Source: Symbiodinium natans (lineage: Eukaryota; Sar; Dinophyceae; Suessiales; Symbiodiniaceae). From it: a DNA stretch of 64,000 bases. The position numbers were made by a program, and so were the translations under genes. Below are positions 10,901 through 17,800 of this stretch, piece by piece (position 1 is the first letter of the stretch; every line of letters starts with the position of its first letter). Below the pieces are notes generated by a model. That model did not search any database. It had not been told where the DNA came from and saw nothing but the letters and a program-made list of their open reading frames with translations. The stretch lies in NCBI GenBank assembly GCA_905221605.1, contig CAJNDS010002524.1, forward strand, positions 841,634 through 905,633. The letters run 5' to 3'.

Positions 10901-13900
10901 CGCCCTGCTCCTGGGCTGCCAAGGGGCCTTGCCACAACATCCCGGACTGAGCAAAAGCCCCCCAAAAACCCTACAAGAAACCATAAACCCTAAACCCTAA
11001 ACCCTAACCCCTCAACCCTAAGCCCGAAGCCCTAAGCCCCAAGCCCTAAGCCCTGAGCCCCAAGCCCTAAGCCCCAAGCCCCAAGCCCTAAGCCCTAAGC
11101 CCTAAGCCCTAAGCCTACGCCCTGAGCCCTAAGCCCTAAACCGCAACTTGCTTCATGTCCCAACGCAACCATTTCATAAACATGGGGTTCTTCTTGGCAC
11201 CCTGAACTGGAAGGAAAATTCTCCAGCCCTGGCACCAACAGAGAAGATAATGTAGAATCTAGATAGATGAACCTCATAAGCAACCGATCAAGTTGTCATG
11301 GCTTCAGAATCTTTACTTTTTTCTCATCCTTCCTTGATGCCTGAGAAGCCTAGGATGCCCAGTAGTGCCCTTATTCCCTTTGTTGGGGGGTTAGGTTCCC
11401 TTACAAACCCCTTTAAGCAAAAAAGGGGTACCCTTCTTAACCCTGGGTTACTGAGCATCCTAGAAGCGTTTAGGGTTTAGGGATTAGGGTTTAGAACCTT
11501 CAACATGGCCTCCTGGGTACCGGGTGATGCATCATGGGATTGCTTACGTCATGCGCGGATCCTGCGCACGGATCTGAAAGGGTACTAGGTTCACATGGGT
11601 TCTCATAAGTCGGGCCTAGAAGTAGGGTAACTATGGTCATAGCCTTATTTGTCGCACGCCTAGCCCTACTTCTAAGTACCCGTGCAAGGGCCCCCGCGAC
11701 AAAGGATTCTAGCGCCCTTGTTCAAGAACCAAATCTGACAAAGGAAGCCCTTTAACCCAAAAGCCCTATAAACCATATATAAGCCCTATTAAGCCGTATA
11801 CTTGCAGGTTCATATCTACAGAGAAGTAGGCTTACAAGTAGGGTAAATATGGAACTTTACTTAGGGGACTTGTAACCCTATATTTTCTGGTCCCCACGAA
11901 CCTCCAAGTAGCCCTAAACCCCCCTAAACCCTGAACCCTAAACCCAAACCCCAAACCCCAAACCCTAAGCCCTAAACCCTACATATAGGCGCCATGTGCC
12001 CTCTGCCCTTCGAAGCCCGCAAACCTGGATCCCTAAACCCTGTAACCGCAGTTCTATAGACCCTAAACACGTTTAGGGTTTAGGGCTTAGGGCTTAGGGC
12101 TTACAGCTTAGGGTTAGGGTTTAGGGTTTAGAGTTTAGGGTGTAGGGTGTAGGGTTTAGGGTTTAGGGTTTAGGGTTTAGGGATGCACGGTTTTCAGAGT
12201 TGAGGGTTTAGGATCCGAGGTTGGACTGGATCGTGGACCGCATCAACAACCAACAGGACACGGACAAGTGGGAGGAGATCTTCCCTCGCCTCGTGCAGAC
12301 CCTTGGCCGCAATGTTGGGTAACCCTAAATCCTAAACCCTAAACCCTAAAGGGTCTAGGGTTTAGAATGGGAGTTTCAGAACAAGGGGCCCCGGGACCCC
12401 TAATAAGGGACCCCAAATAGTAGGATTCCCTTGTAATAATAATAAGGACCCCAAGAAGGTACTCCTAATTTCGGAAACCCCCAAATTCTGACAAACCCTG
12501 AAACCCTTAAATCCCAATATCCCTCAACCTTAAATCCCTAGAATCCCCAGAAAACCACCAAACATAAGCCCCCGGGGCCGTGTAATCAGGCTCCCATCCA
12601 CGCCTCAACTGTTCAGGGGGGGGGGGGGGGGGGGGGGCCCAACACACTAAAGAGGGTCCAACATTACCGTATTGGGGAGTTTGGGGGGGTGTCTAGGGCT
12701 CTTAGGGTTTGGGGTTTACGTTGCGTAGGTTTAGGATTTAGGGTTTAGGGTTCAGGGTTTAGGGTTTAGGGTTCAGGGTTCAGGGTTCAGGGTTTAGGGT
12801 TCAGGGTTTAGGGTTTAGGGTTTAGGGGCACCCCGATTTCGAAATTGACCCTATGCACTGTTTGAACCAAGTATGGAAGTTGCCTCAGCTTTGTCTCGGA
12901 AGGATCTCTAAGGGTTGCTTCAGGCTAGGTGGGTGCAGGGATGCCTCAAGGGACGGCCGTTTTAGGGTTTAGGGTTAGGGTTTAGGGCTTAGGGTTTAGG
13001 GTTTAGGGCTTAGGGTGTAGGGTTTAGGGTTTAGGGTTATGTCCGCCGCCAAGGAGTGACTATCCTGTCTCCATGTGGATCGCACTGGGAGCAGGTGCTT
13101 TATTGGGGGGCAGGGAGGGTTTAGGGTTTTGGGTTTAGGGTTTAGTAGGGTAAAGGGTAAACCCATTTTTGGACACATCCTTTTAAGTGGGATTCTCCGC
13201 ATTCGGGAGGTAGAGAGGGCCCAAGAGGACTCAGGATTTAGGGTTGGTGGTTGAGGACCCAGAGACTCCCGAACCCCGAAAAAATAAAGGAATCTACCTT
13301 AAATTACATTAGGAACCCTAATATGATTTAAGGTATATTCCTTAATTAAGGGGTTTGGGAGTCTCTGAAAAATTTCTTGGATCCGCCCCGTAGGTGAGTA
13401 CACCGACTGGGGCAACAGCAACTTCTTGCAGCCCAAGGACTCTCCCCTGGGCGCACAGCTTAGGGTTTAGGGTTTAGGGTTTAGGGTTTAGGGTTTAGCG
13501 TTTATAGGGTTCAGGGTTTAGGGTTTAGGGTGCAGGGTTCGGGGCATTCCCGCCACACATGTGGGACATTGCCCTACATACCCCCTCAAAGGGACCCGAA
13601 ACTTTAAACCTTAAGCCCTAAACCCATAACCCCTGCCTTCCCAAACACCTAAACCTCCGACCCCGGAAACCAAAGCCCTTAAACCCCAAAGACTAAACCC
13701 CCAAGGTGGACTTTTTTTCCAAGCCCCTAAACCCCCAACCCCCCCCCCCCCCCCCCCCCCCCCCAGGCCCTAAGCCCTAAGCCCTAAGCCCTAAACCCTA
13801 AACCCTAAACGTAAACCCTAAATAAAGGTGCACTTTTTTGCAAGCTGCGGGTAGATGGGGTATCTGGGGGCTTCGGTTTCACTGATGTTGATGGCATGGT

Positions 13901-14233
13901 GCTAATTGAGGGTTTGGGGTTATATAAGGTTTGGGGTTTGGGTTTGGGGTTTAGGGGGGTTTGGGGTTTAGCGTTTTAGGGTTTAATTAGGGTTTTAGGG
14001 TTTAGGGTTTTGGGGTTCTAGGGTTCTAGGGTTGTAGGGTTTAGCGTTTGGGGTTTAGGGTTTTAGGGTTCTAGGGTTGTAGGGTTTAGGGTTTCAAAGG
14101 GTTTGAGAGTGTAGGGTTTTAGGCCCTTGGAACTCCCGACCAGGACGAGACGCTGGTACTGATCTACGACGAGCCCCTTGACGTGACAGCGACATCAGCT
14201 CGGCCACCGAATCCCAAAATGTTGAGGGTCTAG
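1..14233 (+). CDS. DUF5718-like (FAH-like) protein gene, 15 exons, 5' end outside window
   Basis: Fifteen short exons join in one frame to about 347 codons. In order, the product shows FGLGVAGN then GH and QAGEAD (near 4317-5234), FTFYVPS (5271), QVEPEMGLYCDI (6597), a lysine/valine strand ending in FNDCSIR (7253-7734), SEKKNWG.GSKGIS (8563), LDWIVDRINNQ (12221) and NFLQPKDETLVLIYD (joined across 13437/14144). This order matches my memory of the DUF5718 family. The E-P-E...C-D-I and N-D-C-S-x-R motifs also resemble the acidic metal-binding and NDxSxR motifs of fumarylacetoacetase (FAH) folds, so a divergent FAH-type hydrolase is an inference. Donors are GT, GC and GA; acceptors are AG|G. About 100 extra N-terminal residues (exons 1-3) lie beyond what I remember of bacterial members. 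Exons 12 and 13 have a non-standard GG at the donor as read. The 3' end is either a stop at 14231 or a splice into the next gene. Confidence 0.6.
267..364 (+). CDS. exon of DUF5718-like gene
   Basis: Acceptor GAG|G; the frame reads C-R-K-F-D-A-V-E-H-A-R then LIKILDPENEGQ; the donor is GT at 365. It ends with one leftover base that completes GGC with the next exon. The LDPENEGQV stretch looks faintly like a degenerate EF-hand loop but lacks the standard ligands. Confidence 0.55.
475..582. mobile_element. MITE family C copy
   Basis: Begins ACCCAGATTAGGCCCTTATT and ends near CTAGGTCACTCCTGGGT. Clearly related to copies at 3770, 11350, 24602, 49384, 57838 and 63361. No coding capacity is seen. 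Confidence 0.6.
1588..2220 (+). pseudogene. coding-like relic in three frames, unidentified
   Basis: This 0.6-kb block lacks telomeric repeats and has gene-like base composition. Protein-like sequence moves between frames: an ATG-started frame at 1588-2049, a second frame near 1940-2033 with LCAHFSTRGGCKGG, and a third at 2033-2230. The middle piece resembles a CCCH zinc finger in which the third Cys and the His are not in place. It may be a decayed retrocopy or retroelement piece; no family is assigned. Confidence 0.3.
2431..2500. repeat. ATAC/GTAT microsatellite
   Basis: Alternating TATATACATATACA and a run of about ten GTAT units, followed by (TA)n. Simple sequence. Confidence 0.85.
2982..3085. 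mobile_element. palindromic MITE family A (type copy)
   Basis: Starts GTTGGGATGTTCCTCCTTAT and ends with its near-perfect reverse complement, ATAAAGAGGAACATCCCAAC. The arms include ACTAACAG..CCTT and AAGGACTGTTAGT, with a short GATTATAG-type centre. Other copies: 23199, 33595, 38823, and partial at 34165 and 51824. No ORF. Confidence 0.8.
3150..3219 (+). CDS. exon of DUF5718-like gene
   Basis: Acceptor CTCAG|GC; the frame reads DQFAAVQMVRNSARLKRPG; donor GT at 220-221. It ends with two bases (AT) that form ATG with the first base of the next exon. Confidence 0.6.
3770..3892. mobile_element. MITE family C copy
   Basis: TCTGGACCCAGAGTAGGCC to CTAGTTTACTCTTGGATTT. The internal CCAAAAAAGGAG core is shared with the 475 and 11350 copies. 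Confidence 0.6.
4301..4347 (+). CDS. exon of DUF5718-like gene (GLGVAGN motif)
   Basis: Acceptor ACAAG|G; the frame reads HWHRTFGLGVAGNVAG; donor GT at 348. The last base plus GC of the next exon makes Gly, followed by His. This rebuilds the GxGVAGNxxGHxxQAGE signature that I associate with the family's N-terminus. Confidence 0.65.
4870..4920. repeat. AT dinucleotide run
   Basis: Almost pure (AT)n with one ACAG interruption, sandwiched between TTTAGGG units. Confidence 0.9.
5206..5291 (+). CDS. exon of DUF5718-like gene (QAGEAD, FYVPS)
   Basis: Acceptor CTCAG|GC; reads H-M-A-Q-A-G-E-A-D-P and ends FTFYVPS; GC donor at 292. Phase 0 into the next exon. It is followed at once by TTTAGGG repeats. 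Confidence 0.7.
5493..5611. mobile_element. MITE family D copy with internal duplication
   Basis: Carries CCCCCCATCTGAGATCCCCAA twice in tandem, then GTAGGATCCCCTTAGCATAAGGACCCC and ends AATTTCGGAACCCCCC. The same arms occur at 12367, 18416, 33837, 38112 and 59686. Confidence 0.6.
5830..5923 (+). CDS. exon of DUF5718-like gene
   Basis: Acceptor CCGAG|G; the frame reads APHPHTVDATEDEILQRLEN and ends AVIDFP; the donor is a canonical GT at 924, phase 1. The extra C joins GA of the next exon as Arg. Confidence 0.65.
6580..6644 (+). CDS. exon of DUF5718-like gene (EPE..CDI motif)
   Basis: Acceptor GCAAG|GA; reads QGGNVQVEPEMGLYCDIVYT; GC donor at 645, phase 0. The EPE and CDI positions align in my memory with the metal-binding acidic residues of FAH-type folds. 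Confidence 0.7.
7208..7262 (+). CDS. exon of DUF5718-like gene (FND motif)
   Basis: Acceptor CCTAG|G; reads DGKAVERLVPRRIAAFND, ending one base into the Cys codon at a GC donor (7263). Joining to 7724 restores FNDCSIR, which fixes the junction. Confidence 0.7.
7724..7757 (+). CDS. 34-nt exon of DUF5718-like gene
   Basis: Acceptor CCCAG|GC; reads SIRQLDGSSK plus two bases; a GA donor at 7758 (GACTCT). With the first G of the next exon it gives KLSEKKNWG. Flanked upstream by CCCTAAA and downstream by TTTGGGG-rich DNA. Confidence 0.7.
8562..8646 (+). CDS. exon of DUF5718-like gene (SEKKNWG motif)
   Basis: Acceptor CCCAG|G; reads SEKKNWGFGSKGISLRSF and ends RGSY at a GT donor (8647), phase 0. 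The conserved SEKKNWG..SKGIS block is among the strongest matches for the family call. Confidence 0.75.
8880..8967. repeat. pure (TTTAGGG)n array
   Basis: About twelve perfect TTTAGGG units inside an intron, directly abutting a MITE at 8969. Confidence 0.95.
8969..9053. mobile_element. MITE family F copy
   Basis: GGTAACCTTTAACC at the left, CCAAAGGTTAACCTTT inside and TACTGGACAACTA at the right. The same element interrupts a coding relic at 57345-57445. Confidence 0.75.
9335..9400 (+). CDS. exon of DUF5718-like gene
   Basis: Acceptor CCCAG|G; reads VDQLCMASYIKRGHGRIELQ; GA donor at 9401 (GATGCG), phase 0. The next exon also starts GAT, so the junction is flanked by a short direct repeat. 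Confidence 0.65.
9773..9889. mobile_element. MITE family B copy
   Basis: Left arm CTACTTGGAGGTACGTGGGT, right arm ACCCGTGAACCTTCCAAG. Arms are inverted repeats of each other; the centre is degenerate. Confidence 0.6.
10863..10912 (+). CDS. exon of DUF5718-like gene
   Basis: Acceptor GAGAAG|GAT; reads DLVLARNYLLFHDALL plus two bases. Frame continuity sets the end near 10912, where the intron would start GGG rather than GT/GC/GA, so the end is uncertain by a few bases. Confidence 0.6.
11350..11463. mobile_element. MITE family C (well-preserved copy)
   Basis: Left end CTAGGATGCCCAGTAGTGCC, right end GGTTACTGAGCATCCTAG. The ends are inverted (CTAGGATGC and GCATCCTAG). Near-identical to the 49384 copy. 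Confidence 0.75.
11801..11910. mobile_element. MITE family B copy
   Basis: CTTGCAGGTTCATATCTACA ... CCACGAACCTCCAAGTA, with the AAGTAGGCTTACAAGTAGGGTAA-type interior seen in other B copies. Confidence 0.55.
12220..12317 (+). CDS. exon of DUF5718-like gene (LDWIVDRINNQ)
   Basis: Acceptor CCGAG|G; reads LDWIVDRINNQQDTDKWEEI and ends TLGRNV. One leftover G joins GT of the next exon. The donor reads GGTAAC: either a GG start, or a GT start with a shifted acceptor; the mRNA is the same. Confidence 0.75.
12367..12483. mobile_element. MITE family D copy
   Basis: GGGAGTTTCAGAACAAGGGG ... CTAATTTCGGAAACCCCC with the GTAGGATTCCCTTGTAA core. Confidence 0.65.
12616..12637. repeat. poly-G run
   Basis: Twenty-two consecutive G. 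Similar homopolymers occur as poly-C at 13739-13764, 27697-27718, 32539-32565 and 43701-43723. Confidence 0.9.
13259..13372. mobile_element. single-copy palindrome (possible MITE)
   Basis: CAGAGACTCCCGAACCCC on the left mirrors GGGGTTTGGGAGTCTCTG on the right, with inner AATCTACCTTAAAT / ATTTAAGGTATATTCC arms. No second copy seen here. Confidence 0.6.
13394..13437 (+). CDS. exon of DUF5718-like gene
   Basis: Acceptor CCGTAG|GT; reads EYTDWGNSNFLQPK; GA donor at 13438 (GACTCT). Joined to 14144 it gives NFLQPKDETLVLIYD, the C-terminal family signature as I recall it. Confidence 0.75.
13438..14143 (+). other. intron before last DUF5718-like exon
   Basis: TTTAGGG array at 13459-13530, degenerate CCCTAAA text, the poly-C run, then TTTGGGG/TTTTAGGG variants at 13905-14125. 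No coding piece is seen. Confidence 0.7.
13739..13764. repeat. poly-C run
   Basis: About 26 consecutive C preceding CCCTAAG/CCCTAAA repeats. Confidence 0.9.
14144..14233 (+). CDS. last visible exon of DUF5718-like gene
   Basis: Acceptor ACCAG|GAC; reads DETLVLIYDEPLDVTATSAR and runs to TAG at 14231-14233. The stop lies in GAGGGTCTAGGGTTTAGGG, so it is supplied by telomere-type repeat. Alternatively the exon is spliced before this into the maleylacetate-reductase-like exon 0.5 kb downstream, making a fusion. Confidence 0.65.
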   Translation, partial: DETLVLIYDEPLDVTATSARPPNPKMLRV

Positions 14234-14300
14234 GGTTTAGGGTTTAGGGTTTAGGATTTAGGGTTTAGGGTTTAGGGTTTAGGGGGTCGGAAGGGCTTTA

Positions 14301-14389
14301 CCTGGGACTCTCCTTACCTACAGTTTAAAAGTTTGTGCCTACTATTAAGGGGCAGTGACTACGCAACTGTAGGTAAGTAGAGTCCCAGG
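14301..14389. mobile_element. palindrome (possible MITE)
   Basis: CCTGGGACTCTCCTTACCTA on the left and TAGGTAAGTAGAGTCCCAGG on the right are inverted repeats around an AT-rich centre. One copy seen. Confidence 0.65.
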
Positions 14390-14589
14390 TGGGGCTTGGG
14401 GTTTGTAGAGTCTAAGGTTTAGGTTCGGACCCTGAGCCTTAGAATCCCCAATGACAGCACTAGAGTAGCACTAAGCCACCTCAACGTGCAGAACCGGTCC
14501 AAACGCTAAATCCTAAACACGAAACCATAAACCCTAGACCCGAGACCCGAGACCCTCAACCCTAAACCCTAAACCCTAAACCCTAAACC

Positions 14590-14635
<46 letters not shown>

Positions 14636-14708
14636 ACCCTGAACCCTGAATCCTGAACCCTGAACCCTGAACCCTGAACCCTGAACCCTGAACCCTGAAC
14701 CCTGAACC
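14590..14708. repeat. adjacent homogenised CCCTCAA and CCCTGAA blocks
   Basis: About seven CCCTCAA units are followed directly by about ten CCCTGAA units. Each block is nearly pure, showing local slippage or conversion of variant telomeric units. Confidence 0.85.
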
Positions 14709-14740
14709 CAAAACCCAAAACCCAAAACCCAAAACCCTAC

Positions 14741-14818
14741 CCCCCTGCCCTTGGCGTCCCTGACACCATGGAGGAAGCGATATCCAAAAGGGCCCAGCGC
14801 GGGCCTTGTCGAGTCCTT
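14741..14818 (+). CDS. first visible MacA-like exon
   Basis: The frame reads ALGVPDTMEEAISKRAQRGP then CRVL. No AG acceptor is visible just upstream, only CCCTGAA and CCCAAAA repeats, so the start is approximate; an ATG at 14768 could be a start. It ends at GT (14819); ending at 14824 before GGACCT is also possible and would add Val-Ser. Confidence 0.6.
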
Positions 14819-17800
14819 GTTTCAGGACCTGTTCGAATCTCAGAGCCCTCTTTAAGGTTTAGGGTTTAGGGTTTAGGGTTACAACTTGTTTGTTTATGTT
14901 TAAATGCAGCGCCGGAATCCCGTTTTAAGGGGGAGGAAATGAGTGCTACACCTGAGCCTTCTAGAGTGGTCTATGGCTGACCCGGTTAGTCCTTGTACCT
15001 AAACAGGGAGGTCATGGGTACTTAGAAGCCCAATTGTAAGACTGCTTATAGCCTGCTTAGAGGACTTAGGTGACTTAACAACCTCATAAGCACAGTTATA
15101 ATTGGGGTTAGAGGTACCCTGAACCTCCAAGTTGGGTCGTAAAGTACCTCCTATATAGGGACTTCGGGGCTCCAAGTATACAACAATGAGTTTAGGTTTA
15201 GGGAGGGTTTAGGGTTTAGGGTTTAGGGTTTAGGGTTTAGGGTTTAGGGTTTAGGGTTTAGGGTTTAGGGTTTAGGGTGACAGTACCATGGTAACCTCTA
15301 TGTTGATTGGGGCAATGGGGTGTTGATGATTGGGCTGTGCATCCCTACACCCCTGAAAAAACCCTAAGCCTGACATCATGTTCCGCTTAACCTGAACCAT
15401 GACGGTCCCGGGTTTAAAAGACCCTAAACTCTGAGCCCTAAAACCAAGGCTTGCAACGCTAAGCATAATTCAGACAATATGCAGAATAAGAACCCCTAAA
15501 TTACTAAAATCTAAATATCTGAACACCATGTCTATCCTTAAGACCCCCACGCCCAAAACACACAACAAAATAAACAACAAAAAGCTAAATACAGTAAGCC
15601 CTAAAAGTCCTAAGCCCTAAAACCCTAAAAACCCTAAACCTTAAAGCCCTAACTACCCTTGTGAAAATCTACCCGTTTTACTCCCTGTACAGTAGCGCCG
15701 AGGTCACATCTCCTGACCTTAGTCCCCCTAAAGAACACCCCCGTATTACAAGGGACGTAGTCCAGGACCCTAAACCCTAAACCCTAAACCCTAAACCCCT
15801 TCTAGTGTTAGTTTTGTAGTGACTCTTCGACTCTGCAAGCCTTGGGCCCTAACCCTTGCAGCCCAGGAAAAGTGCTACGTAGTCACCGCGCCCGAACGAT
15901 CCTTCAAAACTCTAAACCCTACATACCCTACATACCCTACATACCCTACATACCCTACATACCCTATATACCCTACATACCCTAAATACCCTACATACCC
16001 TAAATACCCTAAATACCCTAAATACCTAGATACCCTAAATGTCCTACCCCCCCCTCCCCCCCCCCCCAAAAAAAGACCTAATTACCCTGAATGCCCTGAA
16101 TACCCTCAACCCGGAGGCCCTAAAATGCCCTAAACCCTAAACTCTCAACCCTAAGCCCTAAACCCTAAGCCCCAAACCCTAAACCCTAAACCCTAAACCC
16201 TAAACCCTAAACCCCGTGCCCTGGACTCCAGGACTTCGACGCACCTGGGGGAATCATCGCTCTTCACCAGACATTTGTCTGAGGGCTTTAGGGTTTAGGG
16301 TTTAGGGTTTAGGGTATTTTAGGGCATTTAGGGTATTTAGGGTATTTAGGATATTTAGGGGTATTTAAGGGTCCTTGGCTGCCGTCTACATACCTACTAT
16401 ATAATCCTGGATTTCATTTTTTTGGGGTCAGCATAGGGTTTCCTTTGATTGCTGGCTTGCTGCATCCCACACAAGCATTGGAACAGTCTTCGTAGCTACT
16501 GCACATCGAAATGTCAAGACCATGAAAACCATCTTGCCGTTCGCTTGGCAGTAGCAAATGCCATGCTGCAAGTTCCAGCTTGGGTTTCCGTGCTTGAAAA
16601 CACCGGTGGGCTTGGCCAGAAGAAAAAAATCACCAATCATTCCTCTATGCTAGCTGCTTAGCATTGAAGCAGACTCTCAATTCAAAAGAGTCTTCCTGTC
16701 AACCACCCTGTGTTTCTCACCATGCGCTGCGCCATCCGCCAAAGGGCGAAACTTGCGCCACGTTCCAATGAGGTCTCTGGCTTGTGTTTTCGGGCTGCAT
16801 GGCTCTACCCACTCTTCTCCACCCCATGTTTCCAAGCCACTTCAATCGTGTTATCCGGCTGAAGCGGGCGCTGTTCCAAATGATGATAGGAAAGGGCTCC
16901 TGAAAATAGAAAAGTGAATAGAAACCAGCTGCAGGGACCCCAATTTGGAACCACGCCCAGGTGAAGATGTGACTCCCGGTAGGCTGAGGTATAAACCCTA
17001 AGCCCTAAACCCTAAATCCTAAACCCTAAACCCTAAACGCTACATGGCTGAGAGTTGTACATCGCCTCTCTGCAGTCGAGTAGTAAAATCCAGAACCCTA
17101 AGCCCTAAACCTTAAGCCTCAAATATCATGGACTTCCCTACGACCCCTCTATACCAACGCCCTAGGTTCCCCCCTTAAATAGCTTTCTCTAGGCTTAATT
17201 ATCCCTAAGTCGCTTCAATTAATTGGGGGAGCCTAGGGGAGTAGTATAGAGGGGGGGGCAGTAGAGAAGCCCATGGAAAATCTAGTTCCTACCAGGACGG
17301 GCTATTATACCCTAGAATCCCTTAACAGGCCCTTTACAGGGTTCATTATGGGGATTTTAAGGCCTAGTAGCCCATCCTGGTAAGGCAGTTCTGAGGTTTG
17401 TGAGCGTAGACTCATTCCGGGCGGCTACTAGAGGGTTATGGCTTAGGTTTCAAGGGAGGGGCTTGGGCTTCCAGGTTTAGGGTTTAGGGTTTAGGGTTTA
17501 GGGTTTAGGGTTTAGGGTTTAGGGTTTAGGGTTTAGGGTTTAGGGTTTAGGGTTTAGTCTTCATGCAGGGGGGAGGGTGGGGAGACTTCTAGGTTCAGGC
17601 TTTTGGGTTTTGCGTTTAGGGCTTACCGGGGATTTACGACTTCAAGGGTTGTGGGCGTTCTAGGTTTCGGGTTTACGGTTTAGGGCATTTAGCCCTTCCC
17701 TTGCCTCAGTGGGCAGATGTCTGCAGCCGGAAACTAAAAGCTTCAGAAGTGATCTGAGCTGGCTGCCCCACAGCCTTGGAAGCCATACTTGGAGGTTCAG

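Larger units (their letters stand above)
9401..13393 (+). other. introns of the 9.4-13.4 kb section
   Basis: Contains B-type MITEs (9773-9889, about 11596-11690, 11801-11910), a C-type MITE (11350-11463), a D-type MITE (12367-12483), a poly-G run at 12616-12637, a unique hairpin at 13259-13372 and many TTTAGGG/CCCTAAA blocks (for example 9457-9500, 9957-10010, 10980-11145 with CCCTAAG variants, 12068-12182, 12723-12825, 12960-13035). (AT)n at 10110-10133. Confidence 0.65.
14234..14740 (+). other. gap between the DUF5718-like and MacA-like exons
   Basis: Contains a TTTAGGG array, the palindrome at 14301-14389, then block-homogenised CCCTAAA, CCCTCAA (14590-14638) and CCCTGAA (14638-14708) repeats. 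No promoter or terminator is recognisable. Confidence 0.7.

Noticed and set aside
15819-16133. ORFs with YPTYPTYP (+) and YVGYVGY (-)
   Set aside because: They arise from the CCCTACATA array; both strands are open for the same reason.
16230-16275. Exon DFDAPGGIIALHQTFV
   Set aside because: Very short, no phase partner.
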